Positions 1 through 15,899 of a DNA stretch of 64,000 nucleotides are shown here, one piece after another. How positions within the stretch are numbered: position 1 is the stretch's first letter; the number at the start of each line of letters is the position of its first letter. A program made the translations under genes and the position numbers. Below the pieces are notes generated by a model. It was not told the origin of the DNA, did no database searches, and was given only the letters and a program-made list of their open reading frames with translations. Source of the DNA: Oscheius dolichura (Eukaryota > Nematoda > Chromadorea > Rhabditida > Rhabditidae); assembly GCA_932521035.1 (NCBI GenBank), contig OW051494.1, positions 8,666,001-8,730,000 of the forward strand, read 5' to 3'.

Positions 1-687
1 CGCAGCTCCTCGACGGTCTTTCCTGTGGCCATATTGGCTATTTTTTGAGTAATAATCTCAATTAGGCCAGGAATGTCGAGGTAGTTTGCTCCCTGAAAAT
101 ATATATTGATTAAAAAAATGTGGAAATCAAAAAATCTGGAAGGAAACCGATGAGAAAGTGGAACCGGGCGGATTGGCGCGCTCGCACCCGTAAAATCTCG
201 GCAGCTCGGAGCTATGGATAGAGCGCGCGTACCGTAGTGCTAGAGGCAAGGTGAGAAAGCCGCAATTCTCCCGTTATGGTAAAGGAAATAAGTGAATAAA
301 ACCTACAAGAAGCACGGCCATGAGCTGCTCGTTGGTTATCTCCAAGTATTCTTCGTCAGCAGGTGTCAAGTCGATACGCTGATCTTCGTGTTCCTCCTTC
401 GGCTTGAACACTTCTCCTTTGTGTGTCTCGCACCATTCGAGGATCTTACGGAGGGTCCAGCCATCGACGTTGCTCACAGGAAGGGCGTCACTGAGAGCCT
501 TGTCCTCGGGGTCGGTGATTCCCAAGTCGGACACCATCTTTTTCAAGAGGTTCGACTGAAAGGCGACGTCCTCGAGGACATCGATCTTCTCCTTGTCATT
601 GGCCTCGAGGGTGAACTTCATCATCTTCCTGACGGGGACTTCGGGAGCGGGAGCGGGAGCAGTGTCAGCGGGAATCTCGATAGACAT
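1..687 (-). CDS. skp1/skr: SKP1 homolog (SCF ubiquitin-ligase adaptor), 3' end cut off by window edge
   Basis: Two exons are visible: 307-687, starting at the ATG at 687, and 1-92, running off the window. The protein opens with an Ala/Pro-rich stretch and then a BTB/POZ-like SKP1 fold: FTLEANDKEKIDV, a segment ending in LPVSNVDGWTLRKILEWC, an acidic loop, EYLEITNEQLMAVLL, and after the intron GANYLDIPGLIEI and IANMATGKTVEEL. These match the SKP1 hallmarks ANYLDIKGLL and GKTPEEIR. SKP1 links cullin-1 to F-box proteins in SCF E3 ligases in cytosol and nucleus. The splice CTT|GTAGGT to TTTTCAG|GGAGC keeps frame. The intron (93-306) carries one copy of the hairpin-arm repeat described elsewhere. 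Nematodes carry many SKP1 paralogs, so which one this is cannot be decided. Confidence 0.93.
184..204. repeat. Hairpin-arm repeat (GCACCCGTAAAATCTCGGC type), copy in SKP1 intron
   Basis: The sequence matches the arm of the dispersed hairpin family. The opposite arm is missing here, but an outer stem remains: GCGCGCTC just before the motif can pair with GAGCGCGC at about 221-228. Confidence 0.7.
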
Positions 688-2762
688 GCTGAGGTAGGTA
701 GTTACACTGAAACAGGGGGGAGTCTGTGGAGTTTTGAAGAGTTTTAAGGACGGGACGAGGGATAAAAAGAGGAGAGCAAACAAGAGACCTATACCCCTGA
801 TGAAATCAGCAGAAACTAGGAGAAATTCGCAGAAATTCGCGCGCGAGAAAGTTCCCGGCTGGAAAAAGTGACAAAAAATTGGATACAGTAATCCGTTTTT
901 AATGCATAAATCAGGCGTTGTGGGACCTTTTGCCGGCAAATGGCCATGATTTTCTGGTTTTCAGCGACGAGATTGAAAATCGGAGAAATTTGACCCAAAA
1001 TCGGCCCAAGAGGTCCCAAGACGATGGAGCATTTCTTTGGAAGAGGAATATTTTGAGAATCTCTGGCTTTAGGTAATTCATTAGTGATCTAGAAAGTTTT
1101 TTCCGAAGATTTTCCAGCGGGGACTAGTCGTAGGCGCGGTACAGCTTATAATTTCTCACTATTACGCAGGAAGTCCAAATAAAATACGAGAAAATGGAGT
1201 CTGTGATCTTCTTTGAACGAATATTTCGGCGAATTGTAGCCAGGGTAAAAAGAAAGGTCAAAAATACCGGTTCCCACCGGCCTGGTAAGACTCCAAATGG
1301 AGACTTTTTGAAGGGAAGAAAGCGGAATGAATTGCTTGGAGCAGGCAAATTTCAAGGGAAAACGAGCCAGCTTCGCTTTGATAAGAGAATAATCGAGAAG
1401 GAAAGGAAAGGGGGAGTACAGTCAGTGGGTTGGTTTGTGAGCCAGGGAGCTCCCCTTGTTGGACACGTCGCATTGTGACGGGAGAGAAGGAAGTGACTCA
1501 CCCCCGTTGCCTGTGATAAATGAGCGGGCTGGCAGGTCAAAGAATACGCCGAAAAACTTCGGTTTGCACTAGAAAAGAGCCGTTTCTAGTTTAAACATGT
1601 GTAAAAAAGGGAGCCGGCGTCCCCTTGTGCCCTTTTCGACATTGCGAACCAAGACGGCGGCGACTGTCCGCCGCCTATGATGGTATCCTACCCGTGGTAG
1701 TTCATATTTTTTGCCGACAAATTTTAAAAAAACGGAAATTTATACAGTTTTAATCGTTTTTTTATTGAATAGGGCGAAAAATATGACCAGAAAAACATTT
1801 GTTTTTGAAAAACTGCGGCGCCACGGGAAGGAAGCGCTGACTCATTAGAGCAAATTCAAAAACATGCTTCGAAAAGTGGATTTTTAAATGTTTTCTACTA
1901 TTTTCTACTAAACTATTGAGAGAACGGATTGCTTTCATAATTTAGAAAGGATGTTTTGAAGAGAAATAAAAGAAAAAAGGGAGAGGTTGAGAAATTGGGA
2001 GAGAAGAACGGAGGCGCGGTATGAAATTCGCCGGCACTGCACAGAATTGCCCCCCGTTTGAATCTTTTGATGTAAGATTGCGCAATTTTCGCGACAGAAC
2101 CCTGAACCCTCCGTTTCTATTTAGTTTTTCTACTTTTTACACATGGGAATCGTGGGATTCCCTTGAAATGGCCGCTATAAATACGAAAAAATGTGAGATC
2201 GGGGATATTCAATTACTTCAACCCGCCTGCCGTCCCTATTTGGTCTGTTTTCCACTTTGCAAGCTTCTGGAAGGTCCCCAACCTCTAAAAATCTAAGAAA
2301 TTTATGTTTATCATCGCAAAATAAAGTTAAAAATGAAGGAAACCTTAAAAATTCTCGGGAAAAGGACAAAACAGCGCTGCTGGGCTTCAAATTGGGAGCC
2401 AAAGACCTTTCCTTCGTTCTTCCGTTGCTTCCAGAAGGTTTGATCAACCATTTTCCCAAAATACAATGCTAGAAACCGCTCCAATTCTGTCCCGAGATTG
2501 TCCAATCTCATCAGGGAGCGATCTTTTTCTTTTCGAAACGTTATTTTCCCGGAAAAGTACAGTCTTTTTTTCCTTTCCAAGGAGCGTTTGTAAAATACGG
2601 GCAAATGGTGTCTAACGAGTTCCAAGCTCTGGTCTGGTCGTCTTCGTGGCTCTCCCACGTCTTCCAGGGGTTCCTTGACCCAACAAAAACTCGAATAATG
2701 TATTTTAATCGTTCTATAAAGTGGTTTAATGATATGTACACAACAATTATAATTTCCAACCC
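688..2762. other. Intergenic region upstream of SKP1; no supported gene
   Basis: About 2 kb with only short open frames that match no family and lack convincing splice signals or starts. It should hold the SKP1 promoter just above 687 and the 3' flank of the membrane-protein gene ending at 2763. Confidence 0.5.
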
Positions 2763-5430
2763 CTAGACTTCTTTATTTTTCTCCCCAACTGGGCTGAGAG
2801 GCGGCGTTGGCCAGGTAGACTTCTCAAAGGCGATCTCCTTTGTCGTGACCACTGGATTGAAGGTTACTTTTCGTCTTTTATCTGAAGATATAGGCGATAA
2901 TAGACTGGAAAGAGGGTAGAGAACATACCTAGGAACTGATTGACCCGTTTATAAGTGAAGAAGGCGACAACGGAACCGACGGAGCAGAAGATCAAACACG
3001 GGATGAACCAGATCAGGGAGAGAATAATTGTTATCACTGAAAGGGGAAGACATCATTGGACAGTTGGGAGCAAGGTTCGCTGTGTTCTTTTGGGTTGGTC
3101 AGAGATCAGAAAGTGGGCTGTTTTTGGGACAGGGAGACCGAAATTGTCCTCAGAAAATTGAATCCGGTCTGCTGGTTCTCGTCACGGACGAGGGAAACTA
3201 TGACCTGCTCTTCGACGAACTGGCAGACGACTGGGACCTGGGCATCTTCCACCCGGCCGACACCGATCCCGCCTTCCACAACCTGGCGGAGATTGCCATC
3301 CAGCTGCCCATCGACAAGGAGCAGGAGGAGAAGAAGCCACTGGCCCGGCAGGAGGACACCGCCAGCGGGCAGATGGACCAATTGAAGAAGACTCTCGTGG
3401 AGATGCTGGAGAGGATGAAGGAGATCAACAAGAGGATGGCCGAGCAGCCGCTGAAGAAGACGACGGACTACGTGGTGAAGGTGGCCGTCAAGAAGGTGGA
3501 GGAGGATGTGCCGAAGAAGAGCGGATGGGAGGACACGCCAAGAGACAGCGGATGGGACGGCGACGGCGACATGGAGGAGGAAGAGACGATGCCGAAGACG
3601 GGCCTCGGATGGGACAGCTTCCCGGTCCCGAATCCCGAACTGAAAACTTCTGGCTGGGATGAAGAAGTGCACAAGGAGATGGAGGCGGAGAAGGCTTGGA
3701 CAGCCGGGTACTAGTTGGAGATCTGAGTCTGGCCCGGAAACACGGTTAGCTCTGTTTGGAAACAGGCAACCCGGTTGCCCGCCTCCTGCTTCATTTTAGG
3801 ATTGAACACTATTGTCTCTAGATGTTTTCATGGATTCATTGGTTCATGGTTCGGCAAGGTTCATTAGTTCCCGATTAGAGCGAAGTTGTTCTTTGGATAA
3901 TCTCTACACAGCTCGCCGAGACCGCCAATTTAAAGGTCGGAACGCTCCAATGCCAAAATCCATGTTATGCATTTATATGCGGTTTTGATGAGTTATCTAT
4001 TTTTATCGACCCCGAATTACTATATAGGAAAGGAGAAAAACATAAAATACTAAAGAAATAAAGAGGACCGTAGCATTCATGAATTTTGTTCAGGAAATCC
4101 ATTTTTACCATTGAAAAAGAATTTTCCGAAGCGTTACTGGTCATTCTTGGTATCAAAATGTTGGTCACGATGTGACTAATTGTTTTCCATGAAAATTAGA
4201 CAATTCCAATGTCGGCAATATTGAGTAAAATATTTTTAACGAAAAAAGAATACTACCCGCGAAAGGAAAATTTCAAATTTTGTTAAGGAATTTTGCATCT
4301 ATTCTGGGTGCATCTAGTTCTCTTTAGTTGTACATCCGATTTAATTTCTGTTTTTTTGCAATCGTTAGAGCACATCAAATTGTCTTTTAATACAATGTTT
4401 GGACTTCTAACAATGGAAAATGAATAAATGGCATCAAATTTAGTGGCATTTTCGATATTTTTGTTACATACAGTTGTCAGATCTAGGTGGCAAGCTCTAT
4501 TAAAAGACAATCTGATGTGCTGAATCGATTGCAGAAAACAGAAATCAAATCGGATGTATCACTAAAGAGAACTAGATGCACCCAGATGAGACAGTTTACT
4601 ATGGGAAATAATTTTAATTACTGTAGCGCACCTGTTACGTAAATCACGTCGTGGCGCGCTTTTGGTCGGGTCGGCGAGCTGTGTCTAACCGGGCAGCGAA
4701 CAGCCCATTTATTTCAGGGAACGCAGGAACACAAACAAGTAGACATTTCCGCCATTTTCTATCAAGTACGACATCTCAAAAAACTGGTACAGTGACAAAC
4801 AGGAAAGTTCCTACTCGGGATTTTTGCTTGACTCCAGGGAACACAATTCAGCCTAATTTTCAAGAGAAGGCTTCAATTATAGGGAAAAGAAAAGAAAATC
4901 CATGTATCTGATATGAATATTCCTTATTTTTACCTAGAAATCGCTCAATTTCCAAGAATTTTCATAAAAATGCATTTTTTTAAAGAAATTACCATGTCTT
5001 CTACACAAAAAATCAAAAATAAGCAAACTTCCATGCAGGATTTCTTTTTTTCAATTGAAATCAGGTTCCCCTCGGTCATTTGATCTTTTTTTCGATCTAT
5101 TTGACGGGGAAGACCTCCCCCCGAGACAGTAAACAATCAACACATGTCGTTTGTTTGAGAAAAGGGGATAGTTTGTCTTTTTTACAAAGAAAAATGCTTC
5201 AAATTATCGATTTGCAGCTATTTTTGTAAGATATATATTTTTTACCCATAAAATTCGATAGAATACAATTTCTCACCTTGAATAGTGATAGCTACGCCGA
5301 AATTTATCACCGCTGCTACGAGAATAACACCGAGAAATATTGCCGTCGGAATAATATTGAATAGAACAATCCAATTCTTGAGATCTGGATGATTTTGAAC
5401 AGTATGCTCGAAGAGGGTAGCCAAGTCCAT
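2763..5430 (-). CDS. Small two-helix membrane protein, family not recognised
   Basis: Three exons join in frame on the minus strand: 5277-5430 (start MDLATLFEHTVQNHP), 2929-3036 and 2763-2881 (stop). Both junctions are phase 1 with good sites (G|GTGAGA and CTTTCAG, G|GTATGT and CTTCAG), giving 126 residues. The first hydrophobic segment is about residues 24-46 (IIPTAIFLGVILVAAVINFG) and the second about 52-75 (ITIILSLIWFIPCLIFC). The tail is basic then proline-rich and ends PPLSPVGEKNKEV. Both termini probably lie on the same side of the membrane. The first intron is 2.2 kb, very long for this window, and contains a palindromic element and an opposite-strand reading frame. I do not recognise the family. 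The exon chain rests on phase agreement and splice sites only. Confidence 0.55.
3161..3714 (+). CDS. Acidic GWD-repeat protein, C-terminal coding segment, function unknown
   Basis: A long open frame ends at TAG 3712-3714 and probably opens at an acceptor near 3160 (tgtcctcag). It reads as a folded-looking start (GLLVLVTDEGNYDLLFDEL), then a Lys/Glu-rich helix likely to form a coiled coil (LKKTLVEMLERMKEINKRM), then an acidic tail with four spaced motifs: SGWED, SGWDGD, LGWDS and SGWDEE. Third codon positions are strongly G/C, unlike flanking DNA, which supports coding. The opposite strand is also open but gives a compositionally odd Leu/His/Val protein. No convincing upstream exon or start was found. 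It lies inside the long intron of the opposite-strand membrane-protein gene, so it may be a nested gene or the last exon of a longer one. Function unknown. Confidence 0.5.
4304..4585. mobile_element. MITE-like palindromic element, 282 bp
   Basis: The left arm (4304 to about 4395, starting CTGGGTGCATCTAGTTCTC) is an imperfect inverted copy of the right arm (about 4495-4585, ending GAACTAGATGCACCCAG). The arms are about 90 bases each around a 100-base centre, with no coding capacity. This structure fits a non-autonomous foldback or MITE element. No target-site duplication was established. Confidence 0.75.
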
Positions 5431-7232
5431 TTTTATTGTTGTTGTTGGAGTGAGGGGAGCTGGACGAGAGGGCAAGAGAGAGAGAGAGAGAGGTGTTTGT
5501 GTGATTGGCAGCGTGGGGAGGAGAGTTTGTTAGTTTTGATGTTGGATGGGAAGATAAGACGGAGAGAAACAACGGTTGGTCTCCGAGGATAGGGATCACT
5601 GTGTTCTTATTTATTATTGGCTACAAATGGATAAGAAATAATAAACAATTGAAGACTAATAAAATAAAATACTTTGACCTCTTTCTATATTCCTTTGCTT
5701 CTTCTAAACCAATATTTCAGCTTTGTAGATGTAGAAAATACATTTTATTGTCACTTGTAATCAATTTTCTAAAATAACAATGATAAAATAATGAATGTCT
5801 TCTTCATCTTGATCATTTTGACGCTGAAACCATATGAACCACACTAGATTCTTGCTTTATCTCCAAATTTTTATCAGATTTGGAAATGCTAACACATAAC
5901 TAATTTTTGATACAAGATTATCGAAACAGAAGAAAGAAAGAAGATGAAGAACAAAAAGAGAAGCAAAATGAAATATTTGATGCAAGAGATGGACAGCTGA
6001 GATAATTGTCGAGTTGGAAGACGAAAAGAGATAAGAATGGAAGTAAAATTCGATAGATTCGTTGCTTTTTTGACTACTGGAAGGGGTCCACTCATTTCTC
6101 TTCGGTATCATAGACTCCAAGATAAGTTTGCTTTCCATCGGTCGCTTCTATTGATACCAGTTCTCCAAAAACTACAATTGTATTCATTTGTTCAATTTCC
6201 ACAACTTATATTGCATTATTTTGAGGAAAACATACAACAGAAAAAGAAGTTGACACGAGAAGGCTATGCTGAAGTGAAGAAAGACTTTTTCTGGTGTTTT
6301 TGTCAACTTCAACACGGCGCCGTGTTGCCTGCGGGCTCCTGCAGCGTTAGGCGACGAGAATCCCTTTTCCCCCATCCTTGTCGTTGTTTTCGTTTTGTGA
6401 GGTTGCCTGCTGTCTGTTACTTTCGTGTAACTAAACTGCCGATTCTATACATCCTCTGCCGCATCACTTCCTATAAGACAATCTTCTTGTTGATTTGTAG
6501 CTTGAATAGCAAACACATACTTCATTTTTTCAATAGTTCACGAACGCTAATTTTTCATTCTTGACTTTGGTTTGTAAGCAACGTCTGTGTGCTTTTTTTT
6601 GTAAGCAGTGACTATTGCAAGAATGCCCTGCTTGTGGTGCAATTACCACTTGGTGCAGAGCAGTCGGTTCATAGCTATTGTATGATTTCACCTTTTTATC
6701 CATTTTTATAAGTCCCAGGCATTTATCACCAAAAGCGGGCAAATCGTAGACTACCGCTTGAAGATGAGGAAGAAACACGGTACAGCTCAATAATAATAAT
6801 TGATTACATCAATTACATCGTCCAATGCAAAGATAATATACATTGACTATCAATATAAGAGCCTTCACAGCATTTAAAAAGTGGATCGAAAACTATGCAC
6901 TAATTGAGCTCTGCCGCACGGTTTAGTCCTTTAGCTTTGAAATGTTCATTTCTTTTTTTTTTCTTCTTCCACCTTTTCTCTAATTTCGGTCTATTTGAAT
7001 CAGTTTTTTTAATACAAGTGAGCAAATCTTTGATCTTACCTTTCATTGTTTCTGTTTGGAGCCCCCCTTTTATACCAGGCAATTTGCATCATTTTGCGTA
7101 ATCTTGTTAAAATTTGCATTACACATCAGATTGTGTCATAATTCTCTGTGACCTATGCGTATTCACATACTGCTCTTCATTTTGTGCCACTTACAGCCAT
7201 CTTATATTCATATTGTTTCAGTTTGGGTAACG
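5431..7232. other. AT-rich intergenic region, no gene supported
   Basis: Contains a GA microsatellite near 5478-5493 and several open frames up to 175 codons (for example plus 6037-6564) without recognisable domains or splice context. The last bases before 7233 include TTTCAG at 7215-7220, the likely trans-splice acceptor of the next gene. Confidence 0.45.
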
Positions 7233-11496
<4,264 letters not shown>

Positions 11497-11722
11497 TCAC
11501 ATCCTAGTTAATTCTTCCTTGTTCTTGTTACATTTTGTGATGTTTTTTTAGTATTTATTTAAGTTTACTTCTATCATATGCCTGCGTTATTTTTTGGTGC
11601 AATTGATAGTTGTTGATTGTTTTCTTCAAATAAATTATGTATTATATAAAATATTCTCTTTAGATTTTCAAGTTTACTGCAAATATCGTTGTTAGGCATT
11701 TTCACACGAGGATGTATTGCAG

Positions 11723-13068
11723 ATGACTAGAATATTTGGAATAAATAAAGCACAATGCACTCATGATGATTCGGGTATTCCAAAACCCTCACTGACGCTC
11801 ACTCAACAAATTGTTTCATCGTCTTGTGGAGCAATGATTACCGCATTTTGGAGTACGCTGGCCTTTTTTCAGCATTCATGTTTTTTTCAGTTACACCGAT
11901 GGATGTTGTAAAAATTCGTCTTCAAGGGCAAGGAAAAGGCCCATCGCCAGGCCAATGTTTTTATTACCACAATGGCCTTATGGAACATCTTTGTGGTCCC
12001 TGTGTAGAAAAGCAGCCTTGTGAGTGGTATCAGCGACCAGGAAATTTTACCGGACCAATCGTACGGTTTAATTTTTACTTAGCCATATAAATATTTGTTC
12101 GTTCAGGATGCCATCGTGAAGATTTCTAAAAACGAAGGTATTAGATCACTTTGGAGCGGATTGTCACCTACTTTGTTAGTCCTTTTTGGGAGTTTACCTT
12201 TACAATTGATTTTTAGATTAAGTGCTTTGCCGGCAACGGTTCTTTACTTTACTATGTATGACAAATTGTTGGCCAACTTTAGAAGAACAATAAAACAACG
12301 ACAAATAGACGGAAAGACACATTCACCTATGTGGATAAGCCCGCTCGTAGCAGGAGTTATGGCTCGAAGTTTTACAGTTTGTGTTGCAAGCCCTGTGGAA
12401 ATGATTCGTACTAAAATGCAAAGCGAACATTTACCTTTGAATAGTAAGCTTCCGCATTGAAGCCCAAGTCTAATTTTTTTTTCAGAACTTTTCTCTGTAA
12501 CGCAGGCTACTTACAAAACACACGGCATACGTTCCCTCTATATTGGTCTTGTTCCTACTCTTTACAGAGATGTTCCATTTTCAGGTATTATTTTTTAATA
12601 TTCTATTTAAAACGATTTAGCATGTTATTGGGGTAATGTAGAACTGTTCAAATCCTTGCTGATGGATTATTTTGACAAAGATGAAACCACGTTTGCAATA
12701 TCCTTTGTTAGCGCTGCAACTTCAGCTTCAATTGCCACATTATTGACGGCTCCCTTCGATTTCGTAAGTAATTTCTATTTTCTACATTAATTATTTATTA
12801 GATAAAAACACGGCGTCAGATTAGTTTTGGAACAAGTGAAGTGGCCATGAATACGAGTACAGTACAAATGTATAGAGATGTTATGCACAATGAGGGTTTT
12901 AAAACATTTTTTGTTGGTAAAAAAATGACAATCCGTTTTATTTTTATCTTATTTTTAGGCACTACCCCTCGGCTAATGAAAGTAGTTCCTGCCTGTGCTA
13001 TTATGCTTGCATGTTATGATTATGCCAAGATATTCTTCGCTCATCACAATGAAAAAATTGCTAAATAG
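11723..13068 (+). CDS. slc25a39/40-like: SLC25A39/40-like mitochondrial carrier (glutathione transporter family)
   Basis: About eight exons encode a three-repeat mitochondrial carrier. Visible marks are TPMDVVKIRLQGQGKGP in repeat 1, SPVEMIRTKMQSEH in repeat 2 and APFDFIKTRRQISFG in repeat 3, plus DAIVKISKNEGIRSLWSGL and RDVPFSACYWGNVELF. The order and spacing fit SLC25A39/40, which import glutathione through the inner membrane. The first matrix loop has several cysteines (CFYYHNGLMEHLCGPCVE, then QPC), the place where SLC25A39 is reported to bind an iron-sulfur cluster. The ATG follows directly after TTGCAG, so there is almost no 5' UTR, as in trans-spliced downstream operon genes. A poly(A) signal lies near 13228. 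Confidence 0.93.
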
Positions 13069-13336
13069 ATTTATTGTCAAGTCTTTGCTGAGTTTTTATG
13101 TACTCACTTTTTATTGTCCATTTCTTTGATCTCAGATCTATTCCCAGATTGTTTTATTTGTTATCGGTTGTTGATTTTTATCTCATTTAGAGGGTATCCT
13201 TCTACGAGTAGGACCGGTTATGAAACGATAAATAAATTATAGTATTCTTTCCTGCTTTGAAATATCTCCGGAAGTCCATTTGTGCTTTAAAAAATTAGCC
13301 GTTTTATAATTTATAAAGATATTGTTCTAATTTTAG

Positions 13337-14364
13337 ATGTCTACATTATCGAGTATTAGTAAAAAGTTAGTTGGTCAGCGTACGCACAGGGAGCGTGCTC
13401 AGGTTAGCTTTCCATTTACATTTAATTTGCCACTTGCAGCCGGGAGGTCGTGCTCATTTGGGAATTCTTGAAAAGAAAAAGGATTACAAGAAAAGAGCAA
13501 CGGACTATAATGAGAAGCGAGATACCCTCAAGAAATTGCGCAAACATGCGATGGAGAAAAATCCTGACGAGTACCACCATCATATGCTAAACAGTGAAAT
13601 CAAGGTTGACGATGTGTTTCTCGCTTCATACATTAGCACCTTTAGGAAGATGGTAGGCATTTTGAAAAGAAAACAAAAGCTGCCGAAGAAGATTCGGCTT
13701 TACAAAAACAGTTTGGCGATATTAAAGATTTGGAGTATGTAAAATACAAGCTCCATGAAGAAAATAAGGTGTGTCTCCTTTTTTTTCATGAATATTTCTT
13801 CTTCATTGTAGAAAATAGGCCAGTTGCAATCAGAACTTCATTTTGCTGATGCTCCAAATGTTAGAACTAACAAGCACACTATTTTTGTTGATAGTGTAGA
13901 GGAAGGTTGATATTCTTTGAAATCCAACCATTTTTACAATTTTCAGCTAAAAATTTTGATCCGGTGGAATATTTCAATACCGATGAAGCTGTAATTGATC
14001 ATAAATTTAACAGAATGAAACGGGATGATCTCTCAGAAAACGTAGTGCAGGGAGCTACGACTAAGCAAGCTGTAAAGGTATAATTTGTCTTTGTATTTTT
14101 GTAATAACATTATTTTAGGCAGCTGAGCGACTTCGACGTGTCCGTTACAATGAGCTAATGAAGAGAATGAACAGAGCAAAGGAGCTAGAAGTTGTGGTAG
14201 CCAAACTGCAGCTGAAGAAGGTATTTGAGGATGTTTTCTTGACCTGTAGTTCCTTTTAGAATCTGGCACAAACCAAAAATGCTGTCGTTCGTCCGAAGAA
14301 AGTCAAAAAAGGAAGTGCCACAAAAGCCGCCGTCTATAAATGGACCTATGAGCGCAAGCGCTAA
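13337..14364 (+). CDS. utp11: UTP11, U3 snoRNP-associated ribosome biogenesis protein
   Basis: Seven exons encode a Utp11-family protein of the nucleolar small-subunit processome, needed for 18S rRNA maturation. Recognisable blocks are [53 protein letters not shown], the segment [20 protein letters not shown] with IFVDSVEE, and a basic end KWTYERKR. These parallel human UTP11 ([39 protein letters not shown]). The start ATG follows immediately after TAATTTTAG, a probable trans-splice acceptor, 268 bases after the carrier's stop. A poly(A) signal lies near 14442, followed by the gene-poor region. It is the third gene of the proposed operon. Confidence 0.95.
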
Positions 14365-15899
14365 TTTTATTAATATTCCGAATAATTGTTGGTGGTTCGT
14401 CTACGCTTGTTTTTGTTGTTATTGAACTTGAAGAGCCCTCAACAAATAAACCTATTCTCATAATCAAAATTCGTTTTGCCTATTTTAAGAGCTTCTCACG
14501 TGAGCCCTGGCCGTGTTCCCATATTGGATGTTTTCTCTATTCGGCCGTGCAAGGTCAAAACAACCAATTCATCTTGTAGATTGAAGTTTTATGGCTTTTC
14601 TTTGACCAGTGAGTCGTCGGGTATATACGTTATTATACATTGACAACGTGAGTGAGCTCGAAGAAGATGGACTTGCCACAGAAAGAGATTCCTTCAACCT
14701 GTTGAAATAACTTCTATACGGGCATGATCATTCGTATCCAGGCTCCGATTATCCCATCGGAAGGATTATCCATTAAACTGACGTCAACTCATAGGGAAAG
14801 TATCCATCTCTTTCAGCTCAACACAGATTTTGAGCTATGAATGATTTTAATCTTTTGGTATTAGAAAATACAGCTCTATGGAAAGGCAATTCTTTTGTTT
14901 AGTTTGATATGAGATAATTTTAACGGATCATTACCATATTTAGACGTTGAGATACTTCTGGATAGTTTGAATCTTTATTTCTACAAGCAATTCCGGAAAG
15001 CGTTCGTACTTCTTCGAATCGAGTAGGGATTCCTTGTCTTCCCTCCGGCTTTTTTTTTTCATATGTACTTAACTGTTCTCTTAACTCGCTGTAAAAATTG
15101 TATCTCATAATATTTCCGTTTATAAATTGTGTTTGTAATTTTTTTTTCCTTGGATTTTTTGGTGAATCTCCATCGCCGCGACGGCTACGAGATACTTCCG
15201 CTGCTCAAAATTACCAGCTATTCTTCTAGGAGCAGCTTTGCAATGGGAGAGGGCCGTTTTTGCAGCTGGTGTCTATCCTTCCGTTGAAATACTGATCTCC
15301 CGCCAAATAAGGGAGACTCCCAACCGTTGCAGTTGTTCTTTGTCATTAACCCCGTCTCCCCTCTATCACTAACACCGCAGCCAGCATCCGGATCGCATTT
15401 CTGGGGAGAAGAAGCTCCGTCATTGGGCCACGCCCTCTAAAATAACGTTTCGTCTTGGTCTAATCTGTTTTTGGAGACAGACGGTGACACATCCCCGACT
15501 GGTGTCACTTCTCCCTGATTGCGAATTTCTTCAGCAGTTCCAGGAGTTCCAGAAGCCGGATGGACTTCGATCTACGGCCACCTCCAATCGCGTAAGAGCT
15601 TTTCTTCTTCAAATTTTCAGAGGAGGACAAGTTCCCCGAGCGGAGAGATGCTCTTAGTCTCTTTCCCGCTCTCCCAAAGGGGAACAAATTAGTTCCCGTG
15701 AGCTAAGCACTTTAGAGAGAATAGAAGAGAGCAGAGAAATCTCAGCCGCCTCTCTATTCTTATCCTTTCATTAGCTAATCTATTTGTCCTTGCTTCTTTT
15801 CTCTTTGCCTCATAATTTTTTATATTTTCTATATTTTTAGGAACTCTCATAAAACAGAATACTGTTGTTTCTGACTAATTTTGCCATTTTCTGCGCTCA

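Noticed and set aside
3106-3672. Long minus-strand open frame (188 codons)
   Set aside because: It is the mirror of the GWD-repeat frame; the protein is a Leu/His/Val-rich string typical of antisense to acidic, GC3-rich coding DNA.
6037-6564. Plus-strand frame of 175 codons, and minus-strand pieces near 6100-6375
   Set aside because: No recognisable domain, start context or splice pairing. A minus-strand pair (MGEKGFSSPNAAGARRQHGA and SIEATDGKQTYLGVYDTEE) did not join in phase.
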